Counted from the stretch's first letter, positions 1 through 21,963 are shown. The stretch is DNA of 64,000 nucleotides from Neocallimastix lanati (nom. inval.) (GCA_016946835.1 JACVTC010000056.1:527501-591500), one strand, 5' to 3'. Numbers and translations are program-made. Notes: generated from the letters alone by a model not told the origin.

Positions 1-225
1 ATTTTTATTATTATTGTTATTAAAATTTCTTTATGAAAAAAAATAAAATAAAATAAAATAAAATAAAATATATCTCGGTATTATAAGAACATATTAAAAG
101 TATGTATGGAGATATATATTTATATAAGATATTTACACATATATATATATTAAAAATTAAAGGTAAAAAAGAAGAAAAAAAAAAGGAAAAATAAATAAAA
201 TGGATAATAAATTTTAAATTTGAAT

Positions 226-261
<36 letters not shown>

Positions 262-1912
262 GGAATTTTTATAAATTATATTTTCAATTCTTGGCTCTAA
301 TGTATAAACTTAAACTTTTATTGATTTATTTCTTTTTATTTTTGGTTTTCGATGTTATTTCTATAAAATAAGATATAATTATATTATTAAGAAATTGGTT
401 GATTAATACATATAATAAGTTCCTCAAAGTTTATAATAATTTTTTATTGTTAATATATATTTAAGTATTTATATTTTATTATTATTATTTATTTTTATTT
501 TCTTATTATAGTTTCATTTCTTTAATATATATTAATATATTCTTGAATTTAAATTAAAAAAAAAAAAAAAAAACTTTTTTATTATAGTTGATTTTTATAT
601 ATAAATTTTTCAAAAAAAAAAAAAAAAAAGATAGTTTTAATATTTGGTATATAGTATTATTATTATAATGTTATAGTGCTCATATCCCATGTATATATAT
701 AAATTTGTTTTTATTTCAAATAGTCACTTGTATTGAATATAAAATGGAAAAAAAAAATAAAAAAAAAAAATATTTTTTATTAAACTTTTAATTTAATATA
801 TTTTTATCTTTTTTTGCATCTTCGCATTAAAATGAAGAGAATTAAAAAAAAAAATTTAAATAATAAAAGAACTTAACCAATCTATAAATAAATAATATAA
901 ATATATTTATATGTACATGTTTATACTTTTTTTTCATTCCCTCGAAAATTTTTTAATATATATTTTAATATATATTCATATTTAATTATATTTTATGAAA
1001 TCTTAATACATAATAAAAATATTGATTCAATTCAACAAATAATAATTATTTATAAAATATATATATATATATATAAAAAAAAAAAAAAAAAAAGCAAAAA
1101 TGTTTATTTCAAATTATAATATGAATATATTACATATATATATAACATAATCTTTAAATTATTATCTTATTTCAAAAGATTTATATATAAATGTGATCTT
1201 TGAATAAATCAAATACTCAACTTTAACTTAATATATATATAACATATTCATAATTTATATAGTATTTTTTTTTTTTTTTTTTTTTTTTAAAAATTATTAT
1301 TGTTATTGTTTAGAGTCAGGAATTTAGAGCTGGTAATGTGTCAACTTTATTAATATTATTTTATGATTAAGAGTAAATAATAATGGAGAGATTCTAAATT
1401 TTATTAACCTTAATTATTTTTTATTTATTTTTTTTTTTGTACATTATTATAATTATTTATCCAATTTAAAATTTATAACATATGCAAAAAAAAGGCAAAG
1501 TATTTATATACACATATAATTTTTTTTCAATTAATAAAATATATATATATATATGTATTTTAATAAAAGACTAAAATATTATTAAAAAAATAATTTATTT
1601 TATTCATTCAACTAAAATAATAATAATAATATGTATAAATATTCTTTTTTAATTTATTCTTAATCTCCACAAAAAATATGATGATGATGATTTCTATATT
1701 TAATTTTATTTATTATTTTATTTATTATAATAATTATTACCCATTAATATTATTTTATTATTAATTATTATTGATTACTTTTTTTTTTTATTAAAATTAA
1801 TTATTATTGATTACTTTTCTTTATAAATACTTTTTTTTTCTTTTATTTAATACTTTTTATTTAATATAGTGGTATTAATTGTAATTTTACTTTTTTAATG
1901 CATTTACCGTTA

Positions 1913-1954
1913 ATATTAATAATTGCTATATTAAATTATAATATTAACGGTAAA
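1913..1954. repeat. Perfect 15-bp inverted repeat (hairpin)
   Basis: The arms 1913-1927 (tttaccgttaatatt) and 1940-1954 (aatattaacggtaaa) are exact reverse complements around a 12-base loop. The CCG/CGG core makes this unlikely to be a by-product of AT richness alone. It could be the remnant of a palindromic mobile element, or a transcript-end or protein-binding palindrome. No gene is close enough to decide. Confidence 0.85.
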
Positions 1955-2029
1955 TTATTAATATTAATATATAAATCTTAACCAATAATTATGTTGATAT
2001 TGATTATTCTAAATTAAAATAATAGATAA

Positions 2030-2516
2030 AATAATTAAATAATTAAATAATAAATAATAAATAATAAATAATAAATAATAAATAATAAATAATAAATAAT
2101 AAATAATAATAAATAATTAAATAATAAATAATAAATAATAAATAATAAATAAATAAATAATAAATAATAAATAATAAATAATAAATAATAAATAATAAAT
2201 AATAAATAATAAATAATAAATAATAATTAATAATAAATAATAAATAATAAATAATTAAATAATTAAATAATAAATAATAATAAATAATTAAATAATAAAT
2301 AATAAATAATAAATAATAATAAACAAATAAATAAATTATAAATAAATAATAAATAATAAATTATAAATAAATAATAAATAATAAATAATAAATAATAAAT
2401 AATAAATAATAAATAATAATAAATAATAAATAATAAATAATTAAATAATTAAATAATAAATAATAAATAATAAATAATTAAATAATAAATAATAAATAAT
2501 AAATAATAAATAATAA
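2030..2516. repeat. Interrupted AAAT/AAT tandem array
   Basis: Nearly 500 bp of aataaat units with occasional aatt interruptions, about 7-bp periodicity and no coding content. Confidence 0.9.
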
Positions 2517-2541
2517 ATTTCTAAAATATATTTATTATTTC

Positions 2542-2620
2542 AAAATTAAAGATAAAATTATTACTAAAATAGCTATAGCTTTATTTTAAAATTAATGATA
2601 AAATCATTACTAAAATAGCT
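2542..2620. repeat. Two direct copies of a 33-bp unit
   Basis: The segments 2542-2574 and 2588-2620 share the frame aaaattaa-gataaaat-attactaaaatagct with two or so mismatches, at a period of 46 bp. Both end in the relatively complex string actaaaatagct, so this is a real duplication and not slippage of a simple repeat. Confidence 0.75.
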
Positions 2621-3702
2621 CCTTAATAGCGTTATTAATAAAAAATAATTATAAATACTAACAAAATAATACATCTTCATAATTACAACAACAACAATAA
2701 TAATATTAATTATAATTTTTTTTTTTTTTTTTTTTTTGCTTCGTTTCTTTTAATATTAAATAATATTACGACTTTTTGCGGTTTTATTGGTAAAAATAAT
2801 TAAAAATATTAAAAAAAAAATCATTAATAAAAAATAAAAAAAAAAAAAAAAAAAAATAATAATAATAAAAAAAAAATAAAAATAAAAATAAATATATATA
2901 TTTTAAAAGAATTTGTATTCTTTTCCTTTTCTTTATATATATATATATATATCCATAAATACAATACATGTATATTTCTTTTTATACTTAATTTCTATAA
3001 TACTATATGTTAATTTATAATTATTATTATTATTATTTATCATTATTTATTATTATTATTATTATTTATTATTATTATTTATCATTATTTATTATTATTA
3101 TTATTATTTATTATTATTATTTATCATTATTAATTATTATTATTATTATTTATTATTATTATTTTGATTAAATTTATAATATTATTTAAGATGGTAATAA
3201 TTAAAATAATTAAATTTGAGTTTAAATATTTAAGATAATTTTTATTTTTTATTTTTTATTTCATTTTTTATTTTATTATTATTTCTTTTTATTACAATTA
3301 GTAAATTTTTTTTTTTTTCTGAATAAATATTTCTTTTAATAATAAATAATATATTTACTAATATAAAATGAGATTAAATATTTATGGAATATTATATAAT
3401 TTAATTAATTTAAATGGACTTTATATATATTGAATTATTTAGAATGAATTATTTCATGTATTAGTAATTTTTATAATTAAATTTGATGACTTTTAATAAA
3501 TAGTAAATAAAAAAAAAAATTATATATATATATTTATATTGTTATATTTATTATATATATATATAATTTTTTTTTTCTTTTTTTTGGATGTATAATGTAT
3601 GTGTATATATTAAATAATGAATAAAAAAATTTATTTTTCTTTTTTTTTTTTTTTTGTTTTTTTTTTTGTTTTTTTTTATATATACATTATAATGCTGTAA
3701 TT

Positions 3703-4737
3703 TTAACGAATATTTTGTGAATTTACATTAATATTATCAATACTAATTTGTTCTGTTTTTTCTGAATCATGTTCTGAATTATTTTCTAATTTTTCATCAG
3801 TTTCATTATCAAGTTTATGTTTAATATCATCAATTAAATTTTTTGTTGCTTGTTTACGAATTTCTGATGGATCATCAATGACACTTGCTTGTGTATCCAC
3901 TATTGTACTATTTTCATCTTCTTTTGAAGATGATAATTCATGATCAACTTCACTTGTACCAGCATTTTCTGTATCATCCTTTGAAACTTCAGAAATAAAT
4001 TCAACTTCTGAATCTTCTTCTTTCTTATCTTTATTATCCTTTTGAATATCCGTTAAAATAGTTTCTTCATTATTATCATCATTATTACAATTATTATCAT
4101 TACTACTCTCTTCTCCACTATGAATTGATCTTGCGGCTTCTTCAGCATCAATTATTTGACTTTCTTTCAATATTTCATCATTACTTATGAGACTATTGTT
4201 TTGAATATCAAGTAAACTGACTTCTTCAATAAGTTCATCACCATCTTCCTCAAAAGTTTCTTCAAAGTTTATATTTTCATTTTTAGTAACATCTTCAGTA
4301 TATTCTTCATTAGCTTTTTGAGAATTATCTAAATTTATAATAGAATCTAATTTTTTTAAGATATCATTATTTCTATTTTTGAAGTCATCAATAGCTAATT
4401 AATTAATAAAAAAAAAAAATTATATAAAATAAAATAAAGTGAAATAAAATAAAATACATTAATAAACATTGATATATATATTAAAAAAAAAAAAAAATTG
4501 ATATTATTATTATTAATTTTCATAATTATTATTATATTTTTATTTTTTTTTATTTCAAAGTTCATTATACTTTTTTCAGTTTTCATTTCACTTGTCATAA
4601 TTATTGGAGTTTCTTCATTTTTACTTGTAGAGGCTTTATCTTTTTTTTTTTTTTTTTTTTTTTTTTGTAAAAAAAAAATAAAATAAAATTTAATAATTAA
4701 TAAAATTTTATTTTATTATTTTTTAAATTGTATAAAA

Positions 4738-4786
<49 letters not shown>

Positions 4787-5746
4787 AACATTTAAATTCA
4801 ATTGTTTCTGTTTAAATAATTCAAACGAATCAGCTTTTGATTGTTTCTATTTAAAATATTTTACAATTTTGTTAAAATATAATTTATATATATATATATA
4901 AAAGATAAAAGATTTTATATTGAAAAAAAAAATATTTACTTCATTTATTATATAATCTTCTAAATTAATATCCTGTACATTTAAAGTATTTAATAATTGA
5001 AGTAATACTGGAGAATTTTTTTCTTCAGTTTCGGTTTCTAAATTCAATTGATTTTTTAAAACATTTGGTGAAACCGCAACATCCAACTATTTTTGTATTA
5101 GTTAAAAAATCATTTATTTTAAAAAAAAACATTTATTTAGAAAAACATTAATTTATAAATTTTTAAATAATTTGCTACTATTCAATATTAAATATATATA
5201 TATATGTATATTTTATAACTTACTAAAGATGCTTCAGATAATAATACAGATTTTGAAAATGTTAATCCAAGAATATCTAAAGCTTCAAGAATCAAATTAA
5301 ACATTAATTTTCCTTCAACAGTGGATTTTATGTCATTTACTCTTTGAATTTGACTCATAAAAGTAAGTTTTAATTCTTTTTCTTTAAAAATTGAAAAAAT
5401 TGATGCTCTTAATTCAGCCTATAATATATTAATTTATGATGTTAATAATGATTATCATTGTAATTGTTTAATAAAATTATTTATATATATAATTAATGAT
5501 TTTATTTATAAATTTTAAATTAATAAAGTTTTAAAATGAAATTTTATATATATAGATTTTTTTTATTTTTATTTTTATCTTTATTTTCATTTTTATTTTT
5601 ATTTTTTAAATTTGTTTTATTTCGTTTTTTTATTTTACCTGAATTTTACCAAAAATTCCCTTTTTCATTAAGGCTTCTGATAAAAGTTGTTTTAATTCAG
5701 ACATAGAATTATCATCATCAGGTTTTACATCATTATTGAGCTGCAT
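3703..5746 (-). CDS. FOP/FGFR1OP-like centrosomal / basal-body protein
   Basis: Six exons, all GT-AG: 5746-5639, 5418-5224, 5086-4940, 4846-4783, 4639-4571 and 4394-3703; they sum to 424 codons plus stop. The N-terminus matches the TOF/LisH dimerisation domain of FGFR1OP (FOP) and FOPNL/FOR20: SELKQLLSEALMKKGIFGKI, then AELRASIFSIF (about residues 16-50), followed by a helical stretch with LMFNLILEALDILGL. The C-terminal half is acidic and Ser/Glu/Asn-rich, and DGDELIEEVSLLD recalls the conserved C-terminal acidic motif of FOP. Human FOP is 399 residues, so the length agrees. FOP proteins anchor microtubules at centrosomes and are needed for cilium and basal-body assembly, which suits a zoosporic fungus. 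The fourth and fifth exon joins (4783/4639, 4571/4394) are the least certain; they were chosen because phase is kept across both. FOP is preferred to FOPNL because of the length and the acidic tail. Confidence 0.85.
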
Positions 5747-7757
5747 TTTTAATTAAAGATTAAATATTTAATGAATTGTTTTTTTTATTACTTTCAAATT
5801 GAAATACAAAAAAGCAAAGTTTATATATAAATATATATATTCTTTAAATATATATATAAAGTATTTATAATAAGTATTTTGTAAAATAATAATTTAAAAA
5901 TATCCTGATTGATTTTGAATATATAATTTTTTTTTTTTAAATTAAATTTTCTTTTTTTTATAAAAAAAAGATAATATTTAAAAATATTATTATCTATAAA
6001 TTAAATTAAATTAAAATTTATTTTTTTATTTAATTATCTTTTATCTTATTTTCTATAAAAATCTTTCTTTAAGTATATAAAAATAAAATTTTATTTTCTA
6101 TCTTAATAATTGATTGTTTCTAAGATACAATTGTTTAAACTTTTATTGTTAATTTATTATATATTATATTAATAAATTAAAATTAATAGTATTATTAAAT
6201 TACTTTATTATTATTTTTTTTTATTATTATTATTTTTTTTTTTTTAAATTTTAATTTCTTTTTTTTTTTTTTTTATAAATTTCTTTTGATAAAAAAAAAA
6301 TTTAAAATATATAAAATAAAAATAAAAATCTACAAATAAAAAAAAAAATATTTTAAATTTGATTTTATATATTAATTTCACAAAGAATTTAAAAAAATAA
6401 ATAAAAAAAAAATTATGGAATTAAAATAAATAAATAAATAAATAATAAATAATAAATAAATTAAATAATAAAATAAATAATTAAATAAACAAATAATAAA
6501 TGTATTAAATAAATAAATAAATCATTATAATAATAATTTAATAATAAATAATAAATATATAATTGAATTGATTAATGAATAAATTGTATAATAAATAAAT
6601 AAATAACTAAATAAATAAATAACTAAATAACTAAATAAATAAATAAATAAATAACTAAATAATTAAATATATTTATATCAAATTATATAAATTATATAAC
6701 CTTGTTTATACTAATTTTTTTATTTTTAGAATATAATAATAATTCTTTAGTTTTAATCTATTAAATTGTTTTTTTTTCTATTAAACTGTTTCATCTTCAA
6801 TCAAATAAAAACCAAAAAACCAAAAAAAAAAAAAAAATATTTTTATGAAATAAAAAAACATTAAAAAAAAATTTAAAAAATTAAATATATCAAATACATC
6901 AATATGATAATTATTTATATATTATTATATATTTATTTAAATAAATTCAATTTGTGAATTATTGCATACTATAAATGATATATTATAAAATACATAATTT
7001 ATCAATATTCTTTTTTCATTTTATTTCGTTTTATATATATATATTTTTTTTTTTTTTTAATATTTTTAATTTTTAATTTTTCAAATTTTAATTTTTTTTT
7101 TAATGTATTTATTTTTCAACAATTTCAAAAAAAATAAAAATAAAAATAAAATTTTTTTAATATTAATTAAAAAGATAATTAATAAAAATCGTTCAAAATA
7201 ATTTAAATTTTAATTAATTATTATTGATATAAATAATTTTTAATATAAATAGATTAAAAATAATAATAGATAAAAAATAAAAAAATAAAAAATATAAAAA
7301 AAAAATAAAAGTTTATTTTAAATCTTTTTAATACTTTTTAATAATTAATTAATTAATTAATTAAAAAAAATAAAATAAAATATAAAAAAAATAAAAAAAA
7401 AAGTTTTCCAATGAATAAAACTAAAAAAAATTAACCACTAAATATATACATTTATAAATATATATATTTAATATATAAACTTAATTTTTAAGAAATCATT
7501 AAAATAAATATAAAACAAAAAGACACATTTTAAATATTATATATTATATATATATATATATATATTTTTAAAAAAAAAAAAGACCGTTGTAAAATGTAAA
7601 TTAATAAACTTATAAAAAAAAAATAATATATAGAAAGTAAAAATATATATTCTTAATAGAATAAAAAAAATGTATATAATAAAAAGAAAATAACGGATTT
7701 ATAATGAAAGAAAATATTGAATTTATAATGAAATTTAGAGTATAAAATTTAAAAGGC

Positions 7758-7800
<43 letters not shown>

Positions 7801-7929
7801 CTGTATATATACTTTACTTAAATATTAATTATAATTATATTAAAAGTAATTAAATAAAGAAAAAAAAATTCATCAAAGTTAAGATTTGTAAGTTTTAGCA
7901 GTGTTTTTAAGTTGAATTTTATACTATAG
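5747..7929. other. AT-rich intergenic region
   Basis: No exon recognised. It holds homopolymers, (AAAT)n around 6425-6665 and (TAA)n at 7759-7800. The last 60 bases before the coiled-coil ORF end in a possible intron acceptor (atactatag, 7921-7929). Confidence 0.7.
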
Positions 7930-7978
7930 AAAACAGGGGTGGGGATGTATTTCGATAAGTCGAGTAACTCGTCAGAGA

Positions 7979-8812
7979 GTGTCGCAAAACAGCCCGAATC
8001 GCGCAGTGGAAAATGATGCAGGGTTAAGAGAAGGAGTAGTACACTTAATTGAAGTTTCAGACAGTCAAATTACTAATTTGAACTCACAAGTTAATTGGTT
8101 GATTCGGCAAGTGCAAGATCTTAACGGAAAAATGGTATCGATATTTACAAGAATTGAGGAGCAAAATCGATCATTGGAGGAGTGTAATAGTAATTTAAAT
8201 TCGCAAAGTGCAGATCTGACGAAGCAAGTGCAAGATCTTAACACAAAAATGGCATCGATATTTACAAGAGTTGAGGAGCAAAATCGATCATTGAAGGAGT
8301 GTAATAGTAATTTAAATTCGCAAAGTGCAGATCTGACGAAGCAAGTGCAGGATTTAAACAATAAAGTGTCAGAACAGAAGCGATTAACCGAAGCTTCAAA
8401 TAAAGATCTTATGACCTTATTGGAAAGACAACAGGAAGAACAGCAAAAAAGGTTGGAGAATCAGGGGAAAGAGCAAGGCGCCCAAGTTGCCGATTTAGTT
8501 CAACAAATGCAAGATTTGAGAAGTAAGATGTCATCAATATATGAAGAAATGGGAAAACACAAACAGTTAACGGAAACTTTTAATAACAATCTTACGAATT
8601 TAATGGAAAAGCAGAAAGAAAGAGAAAGGTTAGAGAAAGATTATAAGTATTGGCTGGAGGTAGCCAAGAAGCAGGAGGTAGCCAAAAATCAGGAAGTAGT
8701 TAATAATATGGTAGCGGCAGCAGAATCATGGCAGAAATTTGGGATCCCGAATAGTCTTTCATCATTACGCAAGTCGAATAGTCTTTCAAGATTTGGCAAG
8801 CCGAACAGTTGA
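7979..8812 (+). CDS. Coiled-coil repeat protein of atypical base composition
   Basis: The open frame runs to a stop at 8812 and encodes about 277 residues, almost entirely helical heptad-type sequence. Four repeats begin with QVQDLN or QMQDL at 8108, 8225, 8342 and about 8502. The first two are 117 bp (39 aa) units that differ at only about five positions. The C-terminus switches to a Ser/Asn/Pro tail with two IPNSLSSL / KSNSLSRF-type repeats. There is no in-frame ATG at the left edge. The frame is open back to 7930, just after a plausible acceptor (tatag), so the visible ORF is probably a downstream exon, or a gene that lost its start. An ATG at 7945 is in another frame and stops after 23 codons. 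GC is obviously higher than in neighbouring genes and the codons (tcg, cga, cgc) are unlike theirs, which suggests recent arrival. I recognise no family; a structural, mobile-element or horizontally acquired coiled-coil protein are all possible. Confidence 0.6.
   Translation: MSQNSPNRAVENDAGLREGVVHLIEVSDSQITNLNSQVNWLIRQVQDLNGKMVSIFTRIEEQNRSLEECNSNLNSQSADLTKQVQDLNTKMASIFTRVEEQNRSLKECNSNLNSQSADLTKQVQDLNNKVSEQKRLTEASNKDLMTLLERQQEEQQKRLENQGKEQGAQVADLVQQMQDLRSKMSSIYEEMGKHKQLTETFNNNLTNLMEKQKERERLEKDYKYWLEVAKKQEVAKNQEVVNNMVAAAESWQKFGIPNSLSSLRKSNSLSRFGKPNS
8108..8341. repeat. Two tandem 117-bp coding repeats
   Basis: Units 8108-8224 and 8225-8341 begin caagtgcaagatcttaac and are about 96% identical by eye. 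Each encodes 39 residues (QVQDLN...SADLTK), so the duplication keeps frame. More diverged units follow at 8342 and about 8502. Confidence 0.9.
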
Positions 8813-8968
8813 TTTAATGTTTTGATTTAATGTTTTCAGACGTTTTTTTTTTTTTTTTTTAAGATCGATTGATTGGCTTTTTTTATACTTTTTTGTATCT
8901 GTTTCTCACAAAAAAGTTCATTAAACTTTTTTTTTTGTTCATAAAAAAAAAAAAATAATAATAATTAT

Positions 8969-9003
<35 letters not shown>

Positions 9004-9291
9004 ACGTTTTTTTTTTTATTTTAATTCTTAATTTTTAATTTTTATAATCTATCCCAGGTTGACGATTTAAAGTTTTTTTTTTTTTTAATACAAATCTATT
9101 GGTAATATCGATATCAATTATTTCCAATAATAAAAAATACATAAATTTATCAAATAAAAAAAAAAAAAAAAATAAAATAAAAAATACAAAAAAAAAAAAT
9201 ATTCAAGAAAAGTTTAAAAAAAAGAAACAATAATTAATTAAATATTTTTTGTTCCTTTTTTTTTTTTAACTTTTAATTCATACATGTATAT

Positions 9292-9323
<32 letters not shown>

Positions 9324-9327
9324 AAAG

Positions 9328-9363
<36 letters not shown>

Positions 9364-9503
9364 ATTAAAAAATGTACAAAACATAATAAATTATTGTTAA
9401 TAAAAAATAATTATTGTAATATTAAATAATTATCAATTTATTTATTTATTTTTTTTTTTTTTTTATTTTATTTATTTTAAATTATATATTGTATAGAATT
9501 CTG

Positions 9504-9534
<31 letters not shown>

Positions 9535-9641
9535 TATAATAATAATAAAAATAAAATAATTAACATAGATATATAGATACATATTTTATTTTATATATAT
9601 TATATAATTTTGAATGGAATGTCTAATTATTGATTTGTTTT

Positions 9642-9689
<48 letters not shown>

Positions 9690-9950
9690 ATACTTTTTAA
9701 TAGATATAAAATTTAAATATAAAAATTTCTATGAACTAAAATAATTCAATATTTATAATATATATATATATTAATGAGGATATTATTATTTTTTGTTTTG
9801 TTTTGTTTTGTTTTAATTTAATTGCAATTAATATTACAGCTTTTTTTTTTTCTCTCATAATGTAATTGTAATTAATATTACAGTTTTATTTCATTATTAT
9901 TATTTGTTTTTTTTTTTTTTGTTCTTTATATATATTTATATATATATATT
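8813..9950. other. Intergenic region between the coiled-coil ORF and SMC1
   Basis: No exon seen. The first 100 bases after the ORF stop keep the ORF's more complex composition (tgatttaatgtttt twice). The rest is poly(A)/poly(T) of up to about 35 bases and (TA)n. Short direct repeats occur at 9822-9885 (attgcaattaatattacag and tgtaattaatattacag), near the 3' end of SMC1. Confidence 0.7.
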
Positions 9951-18570
<8,620 letters not shown>

Positions 18571-19577
18571 TTTTCTTTTCTTTTTCTTTTCTTTCTATTC
18601 TTTCTTTTTCTATTTTTTAATAATTGAATACAATTTTTTAATTTTTATTAATCATGGAGAGAAAAATATTTATATCTATTTGGTGAAGTCAATATGTTTT
18701 ATTAATTGAATAGAATAAAATTAATAATTAATAATATGTTTTGTAATGTATATAATTAAAATAAAAAAAAAAAAAAAAAAAAAGATAGAATAATATATAA
18801 TACAATATATAAAAAAATATATATAATAATAATAATAGTAATTAGGAGATTTCAAATGTGTACTAGTAAAATAATATTATTTATGATTGTTTTGATAATT
18901 TTAAAACTTTAATTGGTTCTTCTTTTATAAATTTAATTCCTGTCATATATTTATAAATATATTGATTATTTACTAAAAATGAAAGAGTAAAAAAATATTC
19001 CATCAATTTCCACAATATAAAAGATTAATTCATATTTATATATTGTTTAAATAATCCAATACTGATAAGTAAAAACCTTTATAATTTGTTATTGTATTCT
19101 TACTTCTTTAGAAATATAAAATTTGAATATTTTAATCCTTTTATTTTGAAATTAATTGACAATGAAATCCAATAATTTTTTTTTTTTTTTTTTTTTTTTT
19201 AAATAATATTAATCATTGTTAAGAATAAGATTTCATTAAGTCCAAAAAGTTTATTGATATATATAAAAAGAATTTTTTTAGGTTTGATTATTTTACCTTT
19301 TTATTTATAATAAAAAAATTTAATTTACAATTTAATTAAAAAATAGTAAATTTTATCAAAAAAAAATAGATATATATATAATTTTATTCCTTTTTTTAAT
19401 AAATTTGTAATTTAAAAATTTAAAATGTAAACTAAAATTTTAATGAAGAAAAAAATAAAATTAAAATAAAAAAATAAGTATTTAAATAAAAGATTTCTTT
19501 TTTTAATTTTTTATTAAAATTACAAAAAATAGTGTAATAAATGATATAATAATTTAATAAAATTTGAAATTTATTAA

Positions 19578-19812
19578 TCTATCTATCTATTTATTCATTT
19601 ATCTATTTATATATTTATTTATCTATTTATTTATTTATTTATCTATTTATTTATTTATTTATCTATTTTTATTTATTTATTTATTTATCTATTTATTTAT
19701 TCATTTATCTATTTATTTATTTATTTATCTATTTATTTATTTATTTATCTATTTTTATTTATTTATTTACTTATCTATTTATTTATTTATCTATTTTTAT
19801 TTATTTATTTAT
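19578..19812. repeat. TTTA/TCTA tetranucleotide array
   Basis: About 235 bp of ttta units with regularly spaced tcta variants (tatctatttatttattt...), forming a higher-order pattern of roughly 12-20 bp. The open frame across it (19564-19869) is only Leu/Phe/Ile/Tyr and is not a gene. Confidence 0.92.
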
Positions 19813-20900
19813 ATTTTCCAAAAAAAAAAAAAAAAATATTGTACAATACTTTTTTTTTTTTTTTATTAATTATAAAAAGATTGAAATAAAGATAATTAAA
19901 TAATACATGATTATAATATATTACAATCGATTCAAAATAAATTTTCAACTTACACAAAAAATAGAATAAAAAAAATTAAAAAATTAAATTTTTTTTTTTT
20001 TTTAGACTAGGATTAAATTAAAAATTAAAAAAATATAAAAAAAAAATTTTTTTAAAAATATTTCAAATATTTTTAAATTTATTGCATCATACATTATCAA
20101 TAAATTTATTATAATTAATATTAATAGAAAGAAGCATATAATCATGTAAAAAAAATTTTTGATTAAATAAAAACTTTTTAGTTTAGATACTATAATATAT
20201 AAATATTAATTTTTCTTTTATTATTAACACTAATAATGAATAAAATGCAATATAGAATAACTAAAAACTAATAAAACATAGATAAAAATTGTTAAACAGA
20301 ACTTATTATTAAGTATTTTGTTTTTAAAAGTAGATTTATTTATAAATATGGTATAAATATATGTATTTAGCAATTATAAAGTAATAACAATAATAATAGA
20401 ATGTAAAAATATTATTAATAATAAAACTAAAACAAATAAAATATATATCTTTAAAAGTTTTACCATTGTTATAATAATTAATAATTAAAAAAAAAACTTT
20501 CAGAAACTTTTTTTTTTATTTTTAAGAATAATGAAGATTTTATTAAATATTATATCATAAAAAGATTATCTAAAAAATAATAATTATCATATTAATAAAA
20601 ATATTTTACAAATAATAATTGTTTTATTTAAACTTTTATTTTATTTTTTATTATTATTAAAAATGTTAACTTTATTATGAATTTCAAAATTTAATGATAT
20701 TTTATTTATTAATGCTTTATAATGAATGAATCAATAACCAAGTAAAAGTTAAACTATTTAGTATAGAAAAGTGTGTTAAATATTTATTTAAAAAGTTTAA
20801 TAAGTATTAATTATGTGTTTTAGAGTTTAAATTTTATAGTCTATGAATGATAGATACATTTATAATTTCTATTGAACATAACAGTTAATCATCAGTAATT

Positions 20901-21045
20901 ATGAAGAAAGAAGACAGCAATAAAAGAAATAAAAAAAAAGGTAAAATCTATTTTATTAAATAATTTACAATTAAAAATACAGTTCCAAATGATCTATTAT
21001 TCATCGAAATAAAGGATTCGAGTATGATTAAAAACCATTAATATA
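20901..21045 (+). other. Possible tiny two-exon ORF or gene remnant
   Basis: An ATG at 20901 starts MKKEDSNKRNKKK. It meets a possible donor (gtaaaatc, 20941) and, 30-odd bases later, a possible acceptor (aatacag) followed by a more complex stretch readable as VPNDLLFIEIKDSSMIK. The lower A/T monotony hints at coding ancestry, but the intron would be unusually short and the product only about 35 residues. It may equally be a decayed exon or chance. Confidence 0.15.
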
Positions 21046-21416
21046 AATTTATTATTTCATATATTATTTATATATTAAATGTTTTATATAATTTAAATAT
21101 TTTTAGTTTAAATTTTTTTTATTTTTTATTTTTATTTTTTTTTTTTGGTTAATATTTAAACTTCAATAATTAATTAATTAATTAATAAGAAAATTTTATT
21201 TTTATTTTTAATTTGGGATAATTAGAAATAATGAAAATTATTTTTCATTAGATGAATTCTATTATATATATAATTTAAATATAAAGAAATATATTGAATA
21301 TATTATTTATTTATTATATATAATATATTAAAATTATATTTATATTTTATTAATAAATAAATTATTTTAAACAATAACTTTTTTTTTTTTTTTTTTAATT
21401 ATTTATCATTTAAAGA

Positions 21417-21447
21417 GTTTTGAACTTCATTATATGAAGTTCAAAAC
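21417..21447. repeat. Perfect 14-bp hairpin with 3-base loop
   Basis: Arms gttttgaacttcat (21417-21430) and atgaagttcaaaac (21434-21447) are exact reverse complements separated by tat. It lies in intergenic DNA about 1.3 kb upstream of the TLDc gene. Confidence 0.9.
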
Positions 21448-21899
21448 ATATTTTATTAAATCTCGAAATATGGCATATAATCATATAAAAAGTTTTTATT
21501 ATTAAATTATAAGCTTAAAATGATAATATTTTAACATATACATACCTTATATATATAAAATAATACATAATTATGTAAAAGAAAAAAAATTATAAATTAT
21601 TTGTTTAGAATACTACTAATACTATAACTAATACTATTATCATTACTACTATCACTACTACTATCACTACTACAAACTATTACTAATTATATTATTATTA
21701 TTATAATTATAATTATAAAAACTATTACTTTAACTTTTCAGTATAATGTGATAACATACAAATAGTAAAAGAGAATATATAATAATTGAATTTTAAATAT
21801 ATATTTTTAAAATTTTAATGAAGATTTAATTATATATATTTATATTTTATATTATAAAATAAGTATTTTATATAGAGCTATATATAGATTTAATTAAAA

Positions 21900-21963
<64 letters not shown>

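Larger units (their letters stand above)
1..3702. other. AT-rich intergenic region with simple repeats
   Basis: I see no coding exon here. The stretch is homopolymer A/T runs, (TA)n and interrupted (AAAT)/(AAT) arrays. Open frames such as 2784-2969 (-) are only phenylalanine, tyrosine and isoleucine from poly(A)/(TA) sequence. A perfect hairpin (1913-1954), a short direct repeat (2542-2620) and a large tandem array (2030-2516) are listed separately. About 3020-3165 is a further array of TTA units with interspersed ATC. Confidence 0.8.

Noticed and set aside
2030-2516. Regular repeats that might be a CRISPR array
   Set aside because: Units are 7-8 bp AT motifs without distinct spacers, and the sequence is eukaryotic.
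8065-8361. 98-codon open frame on the - strand
   Set aside because: It is the antisense shadow of the coiled-coil repeats; its internal repeat only mirrors the 117-bp units.
19564-19869. 101-codon open frame of Leu/Phe/Ile/Tyr
   Set aside because: The whole frame is a TTTA/TCTA tetranucleotide array.
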